64,000 nucleotides of DNA from the IMG/VR virus record IMGVR_UViG_3300042503_002394, positions 21,000 to 84,999 of that record; one strand, 5' to 3'. This document shows, one piece after another, positions 9,367 through 17,688 of the stretch; the stretch's first letter is position 1, and each line of letters opens with the position of its first letter. Made by a program: the position numbers and the translations under genes. The notes beneath the pieces are model-generated. The model searched no databases. It was not told the DNA's origin and saw only the letters and a list, made by a program, of their open reading frames with translations. The DNA comes from a virus.

Positions 9367-9478
9367 CTTTTAATCTTTTTATAAAAACGCCCCACGCTGA
9401 AGTTCTAAATAATTCAAAATTTAAATTTTCTAAATTTCCACTAGATGTTAATCCAGTAAGCCATAGTTTGTTTTGCAT
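9367..9478 (-). pseudogene. Truncated duplicate of the LWLTGLTS domain
   Basis: From ATG at 9478 the frame reads MQNKLWLTGLTSSGNLENL, matching the start of the second domain of the neighbouring fusion protein (KLWLTGLTSEGNSDQL). The similarity ends after about 17 residues. The frame then continues with unrelated residues and runs into the next gene in another frame. I read it as a leftover of a paralogous gene after recombination or deletion. Whether the short ORF is translated is unknown. Confidence 0.55.
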
Positions 9479-9532
9479 TTGGACTATTTTATTAAATAAA
9501 ATAAATGTTTTCTATTTTTTATTTAAAAAATT

Positions 9533-10300
9533 TTATTGCCAATAAGTAAAGCTATGTTTTTTTTCTTTTTCTGGTATTTCTCCATCAATCCAACCATTAT
9601 TTAGTACAAGCTCCCATTCTTCATCATTAAAATATGGAAAATCAAATTTTTCAGTTGGTTTTTTTATCATCCACAACTCTTTTGTATCTGTTCTGTGTTT
9701 CCACATACTTCCATCAGGATTGCTCCTATGACTCCATTTCCCGTTATTTAAAAATATTGGTATTGTAGAATTAAAATAAACACTTTGGTAAGTTAATTTA
9801 TTTTCAATGATATAATTTTGTATACATTCTTCGGTCCATTTAATTTTATGCCATGGCCCTGGACCTCCAATTGATTTTGGTATTGAATTATAAAATTCAA
9901 CAGAAATAAATTGCGCTCTTTCAGAATATTTACCATGACATTGATCTCCCGCTAAATCAACATAAGAAAATCCTTTCTCTTCTATTAAATCAATAAAAAT
10001 TTCAATATGTTCATTATTTAGTTCTGCGGCTAAAATATGATCTGACTGAATATAAAAAGCATATTTACTTTGACATTGAGCAAATAATTGAATTGTTCCT
10101 GCTCCACATCCAACATTTACATCATTTAAAATTAACTTATTAATTAGCCCTTGTTCTTTTAATTTAATTGCGTAATCATGACGACCACCATTTGAAAGAA
10201 AAGTTACACAATGTGGAAAATTGCTATATTGTTTTATGCTATTTAAAAGAAGAGTAGATTCTTCTTCTCTTTCATAGTCTAATATTAAATACTCTATCAT
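9533..10300 (-). CDS. Family-2-like glycosyltransferase
   Basis: The 255-residue product starts MIEYLILDYEREEESTLLL and contains LNDVNVGCGAG and YAFYIQSDHILA, matching the GT-A order of a nucleotide-binding strand, an N-x-G-x-G-like loop and an acidic site (QSDH). A 54 bp AT-rich gap separates its stop from the truncated fragment at 9367-9478 downstream. It probably transfers a sugar in the same pathway as its neighbours. Confidence 0.62.
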   Translation of the reverse strand: MIEYLILDYEREEESTLLLNSIKQYSNFPHCVTFLSNGGRHDYAIKLKEQGLINKLILNDVNVGCGAGTIQLFAQCQSKYAFYIQSDHILAAELNNEHIEIFIDLIEEKGFSYVDLAGDQCHGKYSERAQFISVEFYNSIPKSIGGPGPWHKIKWTEECIQNYIIENKLTYQSVYFNSTIPIFLNNGKWSHRSNPDGSMWKHRTDTKELWMIKKPTEKFDFPYFNDEEWELVLNNGWIDGEIPEKEKKHSFTYWQ

Positions 10301-10303
10301 AAA

Positions 10304-10879
10304 TTATGATCTAATAGCAATTATATTGTATCCCTCCTCAGAGAAGGAAAACCCAAATCTAGCTAAATACATCAATAATGCATTCAATCTGTTCCCTGAT
10401 CTTACAATTCCATCAGAATGGATGAATTCAAATGTAACTTCTTTAAGAGAGGGGAATTGATCGAAATTAACGCTAAATAAATTTAAAACATCTAAGCCCT
10501 CTGTATCTATAAAAAGATTAGTTGTATCTGAATGATTGATAAGTAATTTCGATAAGCTTATTGTCGGTGATTCTATGGAAACTAAATTATTATGATGCGC
10601 GTGTGCGGAAACAAATTCCGAATTTATACATGTCCAAGCGGAAGTTTCATCTTCTGCTGGAAGATAAAGATTTATTTTTGTTTTTCCAATGTCAATTGGC
10701 AAAACCGCATAATTAAAAAATTCTACGTTTTCAATATTTTTATATGTACTTCGTGCTAATTCTAAACTTTTTTGATTGGCATCAATCAAAATAATTTTTT
10801 TAATTAAATTTTTATTGTTTTCAATAAATTTAAAAACTTCGTCGTTTCCGTGATGGCATCCTATTTGTAATATATTCAT
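10304..10879 (-). CDS. FkbM-like methyltransferase
   Basis: The 191-residue product begins MNILQIGCHHGNDEV, a short SAM-binding loop, followed by IILIDANQKSLELA (acidic residue at the strand end) and NLFIDTEGLDVLNL, the FkbM-type DTEG motif. It is the first gene of the glycan operon in transcription order. A terminator-like hairpin lies directly against its ATG, so transcription from Hsp20 probably ends there and this operon needs its own initiation or read-through. Confidence 0.68.
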   Translation of the reverse strand: MNILQIGCHHGNDEVFKFIENNKNLIKKIILIDANQKSLELARSTYKNIENVEFFNYAVLPIDIGKTKINLYLPAEDETSAWTCINSEFVSAHAHHNNLVSIESPTISLSKLLINHSDTTNLFIDTEGLDVLNLFSVNFDQFPSLKEVTFEFIHSDGIVRSGNRLNALLMYLARFGFSFSEEGYNIIAIRS

Positions 10880-10911
10880 AAAAAAATCTCTAAGTTAGAA
10901 GCCTAGAGATT
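10880..10911 (-). terminator. Rho-independent terminator after Hsp20
   Basis: On the minus strand AATCTCTA and TAGAGATT form an 8 bp stem with an 11-base loop, followed directly by a run of T. It sits between the Hsp20 stop and the next start codon. Confidence 0.75.
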
Positions 10912-10930
10912 CAAATTTATTGAATAAGGA

Positions 10931-11362
10931 CTACTTAACTTTTATAGTTATATCTCTTTTTTGTTCTTTTTCAAGAGGTATTTTAATAGAAAGTAAACCA
11001 TTTTTATATGATGCGTCAATTGCATCTTTATCAACATTATCATGCAAAGTAAATTGCTTTTTAATGCTACGGCGAGATATTTTTTGATGATAAACCTCAC
11101 CCTTGTTGGTTTTTTCTTTTGCTAATGCTTCAACTTTTAATGTTTGTCCAGAAACAAATACTTTGATATCTTCTTGTTCTAGCCCAACTAGGGCGAATTC
11201 AAGAATAATATTTCCATCTTTATCCTTATAGATATCATAAGGATCAGAGGTCCAAATATCATTTTCATGATTTGTTTCAAGATAATTAAACATTTTCTTG
11301 AAAATATCCCCTTCAAAAATAAAGGGGGACGATAGGTTATTGTATTTTAATGTCATAGTCAT
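10931..11362 (-). CDS. Small heat shock protein, Hsp20/alpha-crystallin family
   Basis: The 143-residue product has the alpha-crystallin domain order: EFALVGLEQEDIKV near residue 56, then LKVEALAKE, ISRRSIKKQF and YKNGLLSIKIP. It is an ATP-independent chaperone that would hold unfolding proteins. Hsp20 genes are known in large T4-like phages, where they may aid capsid assembly. Two in-frame ATGs, MTMTLKY, leave the exact start open by two codons. It is flanked downstream by a clear terminator. Confidence 0.88.
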   Translation of the reverse strand: MTMTLKYNNLSSPFIFEGDIFKKMFNYLETNHENDIWTSDPYDIYKDKDGNIILEFALVGLEQEDIKVFVSGQTLKVEALAKEKTNKGEVYHQKISRRSIKKQFTLHDNVDKDAIDASYKNGLLSIKIPLEKEQKRDITIKVK

Positions 11363-11422
11363 ACTACTTTTTAGTTAGTTTGTTTTTTTAATGCACCCAT
11401 TTAGGTATGCAGTAAAAATTTT

Positions 11423-11581
11423 TTATAAAAAGAGTTCTTTTTCAGTTTCTTGATCAAAGAATTCTTTTTTAATTCTACCAATTATAAAATTCAAAGTTTC
11501 ATCTTCTATTTTTTCTCCTTGGTTTTCGTCAAAAAAAACATTAGATTCTTTTACTTCAGAGTCTGTAGGTAGAAAAATCAT
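11423..11581 (-). CDS. Small acidic hypothetical protein
   Basis: This 52-residue ORF runs from ATG at 11581 to TAA at 11423 in the gap between Hsp20 and NrdA. It is rich in Glu and Asp and has no cysteine or membrane segment. TATACA lies 6 bp before the ATG, the same -10-to-start spacing as the leaderless genes elsewhere in the window. The function is unknown. Confidence 0.5.
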   Translation of the reverse strand: MIFLPTDSEVKESNVFFDENQGEKIEDETLNFIIGRIKKEFFDQETEKELFL

Positions 11582-11619
11582 TGCTTATGTATATACAAGC
11601 AAAAATTAATTTTGGGAAA

Positions 11620-13284
11620 TTAAGATTCACATGTTGAACATGATAAGATTGATCTACTAAGCTCTTGAGCTGGATTGCTTGAGCGTTGATAATATAATCC
11701 TTTAATTCCTTGCTCCCAAGCAAAGATCATTAATTCATTAACCTCTTTAGGTTTTGTGTTTGGCGGAATCATTAAATTAAGAGATTGTCCTTGATCAATA
11801 TACTTTTGTCTTTGTGCGGCCTGTATTACAATTTCTTTTTGTGAGATTTCTCCAAAAGTTTTAAAAATATTTTTTTCTTCTGTAGTAAGAAAATCTAAAT
11901 GTTGAACAGATCCACCATGGGTAAGAATATCTTTCCATGTATCTTGATCATTTTTACCCTTTTCTTTAAGAAGCTTCTCAAGATATGGATTACGATATGT
12001 AAACTTACCTTTAGCAAGATCTTTAACAAAGTAATTACTATTTAGTGGTTCAATAGATGGTGATACTTGACCAAGAATAAATGAACTGCTGGTAGTAGGT
12101 GCTACTGCAAGAGTGGTTGAATTACGACGACTATATCCCTTTAACATAAATGGCTCTCCAAAGATATCTGCAAGTTCAGATGTAGCTTTATCAGATCTTT
12201 CTCTAATAGTTTTCCAAATTTGACTATTAAGTAATTTAGCATCAATTGATTCAAATGAAATCAATTTTGATTGAAGTAGTGAATGCCACCCAAGAACACC
12301 AACGCCAAGAGCGCGTTGATTAATAGCAAATTTACGAGGCGCTCGCATAAATTTATCTGTATTTAATCCAGATCCAGTTTTAAGAATAAATTCAGACATT
12401 ACTGCATCAAGGAAGTAAACAAGAGTTTCGACCGCATCTGTTTCAGCAATCTCATCCCATTTTTCAAGATTAAGTGATGAAAGATTACAAACAAATGATT
12501 CATCTTCTGAATTGGAAAGCATAATTTCATTGCAAAGATTTGAATTATTAATTTTTAATCCTTGATCTTTATACATTTGTGGAGCTTGGTTGTTAGCGTT
12601 ATCAGAGAAAAAGATATAAGGATATCCAGACTCAAAACGCTTTTTAATAACAAGACCCCATATTTTACGAGCCTCTTTATCTCCATTGATCATTTTATTC
12701 ATCCATTCATCAGAAACACAAACCCCGATTGACATCTCTTGAATTTCATGACCTTCACCACGAATTTTAAGAAACTCTTCAATATCTGGATGATCAATTG
12801 GAAGATATGCGGCAAAAGAACCTCTACGAACATTTCCTTGAGAAACAACATTCATTAACTTATCATAAAGCTCCATGAAGTGAACTGAACCAGTAGACTT
12901 GCCACCAGATGAAATCTCTGCGCCTCTGCCACGTAATGCTCCAAAATATGCACTTGTTCCACCTCCGCATTTAGTCATTTGACCCACTTCCGCTATCTTT
13001 TCAAGAATAGAAGACATTTCATCAGCGATAAAACTGCCAAAACAAGAAATTGGCAAACCTCTTTCACGGCCAAAGTTACTCCAGATTGGACTTGATAAAG
13101 AGTAAAAACCTTTGGCCATATAATCATAGAACTTATCTGAAAATCCATGCATGTCACCCAATAAATATTGTGCTTTATCAGCTACATCTTTAATTCTCTG
13201 CTCTGGGGTTTCACCTTCAAGTAGATAACCTCTTTCAAGAAACTTTCTTGAATCTTTATTTAACCAATATATTTCGCTCTTCAT
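11620..13284 (-). CDS. nrdA: Class I ribonucleotide reductase, large subunit, short form
   Basis: The 554-residue product reduces ribonucleotides to deoxyribonucleotides with NrdB. Visible active-site parts are the first redox Cys (C81 in LPISCFGS), the N-x-C-x-E loop (N249, C251, E253), the partner Cys C266 in SFVCNLSSLN, the tyrosine pair in KGLYYQRSS, and the C-terminal CSTC thiol pair (C549, C552). The protein starts directly in the catalytic barrel region, so the N-terminal ATP-cone that switches activity off with dATP is missing. It overlaps none of its neighbours and follows NrdB by 3 bp. Confidence 0.95.
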   Translation of the reverse strand: MKSEIYWLNKDSRKFLERGYLLEGETPEQRIKDVADKAQYLLGDMHGFSDKFYDYMAKGFYSLSSPIWSNFGRERGLPISCFGSFIADEMSSILEKIAEVGQMTKCGGGTSAYFGALRGRGAEISSGGKSTGSVHFMELYDKLMNVVSQGNVRRGSFAAYLPIDHPDIEEFLKIRGEGHEIQEMSIGVCVSDEWMNKMINGDKEARKIWGLVIKKRFESGYPYIFFSDNANNQAPQMYKDQGLKINNSNLCNEIMLSNSEDESFVCNLSSLNLEKWDEIAETDAVETLVYFLDAVMSEFILKTGSGLNTDKFMRAPRKFAINQRALGVGVLGWHSLLQSKLISFESIDAKLLNSQIWKTIRERSDKATSELADIFGEPFMLKGYSRRNSTTLAVAPTTSSSFILGQVSPSIEPLNSNYFVKDLAKGKFTYRNPYLEKLLKEKGKNDQDTWKDILTHGGSVQHLDFLTTEEKNIFKTFGEISQKEIVIQAAQRQKYIDQGQSLNLMIPPNTKPKEVNELMIFAWEQGIKGLYYQRSSNPAQELSRSILSCSTCES

Positions 13285-13287
13285 AAA

Positions 13288-14259
13288 TTAAAACAAATCG
13301 TCTTCACTGAATGATTGATTCTTCTTGCTGTATTCCACTGGTCTTGAGTGAAAGAAATCAGTCATGTTGTTGCCTAAAAGTTCTTCATCAAACCATGTTG
13401 TAGATGATATAAGATTTTGATCAATTTTAAATACTTTTGGAAAATTAATTTGAGATAAAGATTCATTAATTCTATTTTTAATAAATTCTTTTAAGATATC
13501 TGCGGATAATCCGTCTTGATTAATTTCGTTAATCATCCAATCAACAATTTTTGATTCTGATTTAAAAGCTTCTTCAGCTTCGTGTAGAATCCTTTCCTGG
13601 AGTTCTTCATCAAAAAGCTCTGGATGTTCGTCACGGATAGTATTAATAATTTTAATACCAACTAAAGCATGAATATTCTCTTCGTTGCGAGTATATTTTA
13701 CCTGTTGATCTGTGTCCTTCAGAACATTTTTAAATCTCGCAAACCAGTTAATAACGTAGAACTGTGAAAACAAAGAAACATTTTCAACAAATAACGTAAA
13801 TAGAATCAAAGCATAAAGATATTGTTTCTTAGAGTCTTTATAAAATTTATGGGTATACTTTTTTAGGTATTTTACTCTTCCTTGAATCCATTCAAGTTTA
13901 AGGTTTTCATCAAAAACGTCTTCTAAATCAAGGATGCTAATAAGTCTTTCGTATGCGTTATTATGAATAACTTCGATATTAGCCATTACATAACCAAGAT
14001 CTTGAAGAGATGGGTGTGGCAGATTTTCGCCAAGCTTAGCCCAAAATGTTTTTACCGCTACTTCAATTTGACCAATTGCCGATAAAGTACGAATAATTGT
14101 TTCTCTTTCTTGATCTGTTAGTTCTGTTTTAAACTGTTGCATGTCAGCCTTAAATGAAAACTCTTTATCTGTCCAAAAACCATTATGCATAGCCTCGATA
14201 AATTGTTCTGTCCAAGGATATTTGTTTGGTTTGCGAGAAATTTGCTCTTCGAATATCAT
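13288..14259 (-). CDS. nrdB: Class I ribonucleotide reductase, small subunit
   Basis: The 323-residue product is the diiron radical subunit. The metal ligands are visible as E66, E96-x-x-H99, E159 and E194-x-x-H197, and the radical tyrosine is Y103, seven residues after E96. The C-terminus SEDDLF is the acidic tail expected to dock into NrdA. It is the first gene of the nrdBA pair. A GTG-TAAAAT motif ends 5 bp before the ATG. Confidence 0.95.
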   Translation of the reverse strand: MIFEEQISRKPNKYPWTEQFIEAMHNGFWTDKEFSFKADMQQFKTELTDQERETIIRTLSAIGQIEVAVKTFWAKLGENLPHPSLQDLGYVMANIEVIHNNAYERLISILDLEDVFDENLKLEWIQGRVKYLKKYTHKFYKDSKKQYLYALILFTLFVENVSLFSQFYVINWFARFKNVLKDTDQQVKYTRNEENIHALVGIKIINTIRDEHPELFDEELQERILHEAEEAFKSESKIVDWMINEINQDGLSADILKEFIKNRINESLSQINFPKVFKIDQNLISSTTWFDEELLGNNMTDFFHSRPVEYSKKNQSFSEDDLF

Positions 14260-14274
14260 AGTTAATTTTACACA
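14260..14274 (-). promoter_or_regulatory. Late-type GTG-TAAAAT motif before nrdB
   Basis: On the minus strand TGTG-TAAAAT is followed by 5 bp and the nrdB ATG, with no -35 match. Confidence 0.4.
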
Positions 14275-14484
14275 GTCTATGGGATCATGAATATTTTAGC
14301 AAGCAAATTTTTCTTAAATAATTTTTTTCCCATATTATTACGAACGTAGTGAGTAATAATATTACGTAACCTTTACTCTTTATTCTTTATTCTTTACTTA
14401 ACCTTTACTCTTTTACGAAACCTCAAAAAGCGAACCCTTTACATTATAGGGTTATTTAAAAATCTGTCAAGATAAAAAAAACTA

Positions 14485-14519
14485 TTGACAAAAAAAATAT
14501 TTTTGTTAAACTAGTTGAT
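14485..14519 (+). promoter_or_regulatory. Sigma70-like leaderless promoter of dut
   Basis: TTGACA (14485-14490), 16 bp, TAAACT (14507-14512), 7 bp, then ATG at 14520. Upstream, CTGTCAAGA with an A-tract at 14465-14480 matches the module found before many genes of the 56-64 kb array. Transcription would begin at or next to the start codon. Confidence 0.65.
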
Positions 14520-15026
14520 ATGTTAGATACTGTGAATGTTTCAAATTTTTACTCTATAATCTCGCCTCAGAATAAAGGAGATTCTGGTTATGATATAATT
14601 GCGAGTTCAGAACCCTCAATTCAAGGAATTGAATTAGATGGTGATGGAAATTATCTTTCGATTGACTTTATTGAATACGAAACAAATTTAATTATTCAGC
14701 CTCAAGAGGGATATCATACATATATCTTTCCAAGGTCTTCGATTTCAAAATATAATCTTGTTTTAGCCAATTCCATTGGTTTAATAGACAACGGCTATCG
14801 TGGGACACTTAAACTTAGATTTAAATATATTGCTCAACCAATTGATTATAAAATTTACGAAAATAATAAGTTATGCATTAACATAAATAAGAACAAAATT
14901 TACAAAATGAAAGATAAAATAGCGCAATTAGTTTTTGGTGAGAGTATTATACCTATTCTTAAAGAGGTAAATGAATTCCATGATACTGAAAGAAATATTT
15001 TAGGTTTTGGAAGCACTGGCGTATGA
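14520..15026 (+). CDS. dut: dUTPase-like protein
   Basis: The 168-residue product shows the trimeric dUTPase motifs in order: GDSGYDI (residues 20-26), FPRSSISKYNLVLANS followed by IDNGYRG, the segment DKIAQLVF, and the C-terminal ERNILGFGSTGV arm. It hydrolyses dUTP to dUMP and pyrophosphate, keeping uracil out of phage DNA and feeding dTMP synthesis. It begins the plus-strand nucleotide operon and overlaps the next gene at its stop. Confidence 0.92.
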   Translation: MLDTVNVSNFYSIISPQNKGDSGYDIIASSEPSIQGIELDGDGNYLSIDFIEYETNLIIQPQEGYHTYIFPRSSISKYNLVLANSIGLIDNGYRGTLKLRFKYIAQPIDYKIYENNKLCININKNKIYKMKDKIAQLVFGESIIPILKEVNEFHDTERNILGFGSTGV

Positions 15027-15637
15027 AAGTTATAGCTATATCAGGAATCGCTCGGTCTGGCAAAGATACAATTGCAGATAAACTTTCAGAAGTCATCTCT
15101 GAAATGAACCCTGGCTTAAAAATTTCTAGAGAAAGTTTCGCTTCAATTTTAAAGCAAGAGATGTCTACGTTTATTTACGAAAAATTTAATAAAGACATTT
15201 TTAGCCTAGAAGGACAAGACAAAGAGAATTTAAGACCACTTTTAGTTGCATACGGTTCAGCAAAAAGAAATCTTAGCAATGGTAGATATTTTATAGAAGC
15301 ATTGCAAAAAAAGATTAGTATAGAAAACAATGATTTATGCATCATTTCAGACTTGAGATACGCTGATAAAGATTTTGACGAGCTTCATTGGCTTAAAAAT
15401 GAAATGGGCGGTAAATTAATCCATATCAAAAGGTATAGCGTTATAGATAATCAAAAAAAACAAAAAAAGTTTCTTTTGCCGCCAAATGAAGATGAAAAAA
15501 GAAATGATCCAGTTTTAAATAAAAACTCTGATTTCAATATTATTTGGCCATCTGCTAAAAATGATATCGAGTTAAACGAAATGGCTAGAAATTTTTGTGA
15601 AGATTTTTACTATAAAAATATATCATATCTTATCTAA
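15023..15637 (+). CDS. Deoxynucleoside monophosphate kinase-like protein
   Basis: The 204-residue product has a P-loop GIARSGKDT at residues 8-16 and CIISDLRYADKDF near residue 113, matching the T4 gene 1-type dNMP kinase layout. It would phosphorylate dNMPs to dNDPs and so complements NrdAB and dUTPase. It is translationally linked to its neighbours, overlapping dut by 4 bp and ending on the base that starts the next gene. Confidence 0.78.
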   Translation: MKVIAISGIARSGKDTIADKLSEVISEMNPGLKISRESFASILKQEMSTFIYEKFNKDIFSLEGQDKENLRPLLVAYGSAKRNLSNGRYFIEALQKKISIENNDLCIISDLRYADKDFDELHWLKNEMGGKLIHIKRYSVIDNQKKQKKFLLPPNEDEKRNDPVLNKNSDFNIIWPSAKNDIELNEMARNFCEDFYYKNISYLI

Positions 15638-16227
15638 TGCAACCATCTGATCCATTATTAGCCAATTTAGTAAAAGAGTCCAATGATGAGGGCGCTTTAA
15701 AAGAACTTATTTCTCGTCATTCTGGAATATACCTTGATATGATTAAAAAATTTGGATCTAGATCTTTGAGTAGTAATCAAATAAGTGATATGGTAGAAGA
15801 TAAAAACTATCAAATTTATAAAGCCGCGCTTGAATATGATGAAAGCAAGAGCAAGTTTTCAACCTACCTGGCGCTAAAAACTAAATATCTTTGCTTGACA
15901 AATAAAACAAACAATAAGAAAAATTCTAATATTGTTAATTTTGATGAAATTGAATTTACTCAAGAATACAAGGGTTTCGACCCAAGTGAAGAATCTTCTA
16001 GAAATGAATCATTTTTAAAAATTTATAATTTAATAAATAACCATTACGATGAAAGAATAAAGATTATATTTAGAGAAAGATATTTTTCAAACATAAATGG
16101 ATCTTTAAAACCATGGAAGCAAATAGCGTCAAAAGTTGGACTGTCAATCCAAGGATGCATCAACATACACAATAAAACAATAAAAGAATTTCAAGAAAAA
16201 ATAACAAATGAACAACTTAATTTTTGA
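15637..16227 (+). CDS. Sigma-70-like RNA polymerase factor
   Basis: The 196-residue product has a region 2-like N-terminal half (KELISRHSGIYLDMIKKFG, then YDESKSKFSTYLALKTKYLC, compare the PEYDPSKGKFSTYLY-type pattern of sigma region 2) and a region 4-like C-terminal helix-turn-helix (KPWKQIASKVGLSIQGC). It could direct host RNA polymerase to phage promoters. It sits in the nucleotide operon, so it is probably made before or with replication. Similarity is at pattern level, so another DNA-binding role is possible. Confidence 0.65.
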   Translation: MQPSDPLLANLVKESNDEGALKELISRHSGIYLDMIKKFGSRSLSSNQISDMVEDKNYQIYKAALEYDESKSKFSTYLALKTKYLCLTNKTNNKKNSNIVNFDEIEFTQEYKGFDPSEESSRNESFLKIYNLINNHYDERIKIIFRERYFSNINGSLKPWKQIASKVGLSIQGCINIHNKTIKEFQEKITNEQLNF

Positions 16228-17296
16228 CGGACCAATTAACCAACTCAGTCTTGGTAATGTATCTTATAATTTTCTAAAAGAAATATGGAAAAGAAATGTA
16301 AAAACAAGTATTTTTCCAGTTGGCAACTCGGCTAATTTTGATTCTTTTGATAGAGCTAATCAAGATTTTTTAGAATGGATTAAATTTAATTCTTTTAATA
16401 GGCTAAAAACCTTTAATCATGAAACTCCAGTTTTGAAAAATTGGCATATAAATGGATCTGAATCAAGATTTTCTAAAAGACAATATTTGTATACATTTTA
16501 CGAAGTAGACTCTCCAACAGAAGATGAGATTAATATAGTTTCAAATCAAGAACACGTATTTTTTTCATCATCAGAATCTTGCGATATTTTTAAATCTAAG
16601 GGATGTAATAACGTATCTTATGTACCGCTTGGTTTTGATGAAGATTTTTTTGAAACAAATAAAAGCTATCTTGATAATGGTGTGATTCATTTTGGACTAA
16701 TTGGAAAACTTGAACACAGAAAGAATACGCAAAGAATAATTCAACTTTGGTTAAAGAAGTATGGAGATAATCCAAGATATCAATTAACATGTTTAATCAA
16801 TAATCCGTTTTTTAAACCAGAAGATTTTGCTCAAATTATAAATCAAACCGTTTCTAATAGAAAATGGAAAAATATTAATTTTCTTCCATTTCTTAAAACA
16901 AATTCTGAAGTTAATGAGTTAATGAATGCTATAGACATTGATTTATCTGGTATATCCAATGGCGAAGGATGGAACTTGCCAGCATTTAACGCCACAGCAT
17001 TAGGCAAATGGTCTGTTGTCTCAAATTGCTCTTCTCATAAAGATTGGGCTACAAGAGAAAATTCTATTTTAATTGAAGCTAATAACAAACAACCTTGTTA
17101 TGATAACTTCTTTTTTAGACAAGGAGCGCCATTTAATCAAGGTAATTATTATCTTATAAAAGACGAATCAATTATCGATGGATTTGAAAGAGCTGAAAAA
17201 CTTGCAAAAACAGTAAATGAAGAAGGAAAAAAACTTAAAAATATATTTACTTATTCAAAATCTATAGATAAAATTTTTGAAACTATAAAACAATAA
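16208..17296 (+). CDS. GT4-type glycosyltransferase
   Basis: The 362-residue product has a GT-B layout. The C-terminal half contains HFGLIGKLEHRKN (near residue 160) and ISNGEGWNLPAFNATALGK (near residue 250), which match the E-x7-E donor-binding region of GT4 enzymes. It overlaps the sigma-like gene by 20 bp. It stands apart from the main glycan operon but probably serves the same pathway. Confidence 0.7.
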   Translation: MNNLIFDGPINQLSLGNVSYNFLKEIWKRNVKTSIFPVGNSANFDSFDRANQDFLEWIKFNSFNRLKTFNHETPVLKNWHINGSESRFSKRQYLYTFYEVDSPTEDEINIVSNQEHVFFSSSESCDIFKSKGCNNVSYVPLGFDEDFFETNKSYLDNGVIHFGLIGKLEHRKNTQRIIQLWLKKYGDNPRYQLTCLINNPFFKPEDFAQIINQTVSNRKWKNINFLPFLKTNSEVNELMNAIDIDLSGISNGEGWNLPAFNATALGKWSVVSNCSSHKDWATRENSILIEANNKQPCYDNFFFRQGAPFNQGNYYLIKDESIIDGFERAEKLAKTVNEEGKKLKNIFTYSKSIDKIFETIKQ

Positions 17297-17676
17297 TGCC
17301 TACTTATATTTACAAACATCCAAATGATGAAATTTACAAAGAAATCGTTCAGACTATGAATGAAGCTCATGTTTATTTCGAAGATGATGTTGAATGGAAA
17401 AGAGTCTTTACTATACCTCAGGCTTCAATTGACTCTCATGTGGACCCATTTTCATCAAAAGAGTTCGTCGAAAAAACTGGTAAAATGAAAGGCACATATG
17501 GAGATCTAATCGACTACTCTTCAGAAATGTCAAATAAAAGAGAGGAAAAATGTGGCACAGAAGATCCGATAAAAAGAAAATTTTTCAATGAATACAAAAA
17601 GAAAAATAAAGTAAAACACGTACAAGATAAACCAAAAATTATTGAAAATAATAATTTTCGAATAGATTTACCTTGA
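17296..17676 (+). CDS. FmdB-like protein lacking the zinc cysteines
   Basis: The 126-residue product starts MPTYIYKHPNDEIYKEIVQT and continues with EWKRVFTIPQASID, which follows the FmdB-family pattern MPTYEY, then a RV(F/I)-type strand. The CxxC pairs that bind zinc in that family are absent: the only cysteine lies in the C-terminal half. The remainder is charged and lysine-rich. FmdB-like proteins recur in phages, with no settled function that I can state. Confidence 0.55.
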   Translation: MPTYIYKHPNDEIYKEIVQTMNEAHVYFEDDVEWKRVFTIPQASIDSHVDPFSSKEFVEKTGKMKGTYGDLIDYSSEMSNKREEKCGTEDPIKRKFFNEYKKKNKVKHVQDKPKIIENNNFRIDLP

Positions 17677-17688
17677 TACATATTTTAT

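Larger units (their letters stand above)
14260..14519. other. Divergent intergenic region between nrdB and dut
   Basis: This 260 bp region holds no gene that I can support. It contains the nrdB motif at its left end, a 10 bp inverted repeat with an 11-base loop (14332-14341 with 14353-14362), imperfect direct repeats of ACCTTTACTCTTTATTC type between 14368 and 14415, and at its right end a TGTCAAGA/A-tract module plus the dUTPase promoter. It is a plausible control region for two oppositely transcribed operons. Confidence 0.6.
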
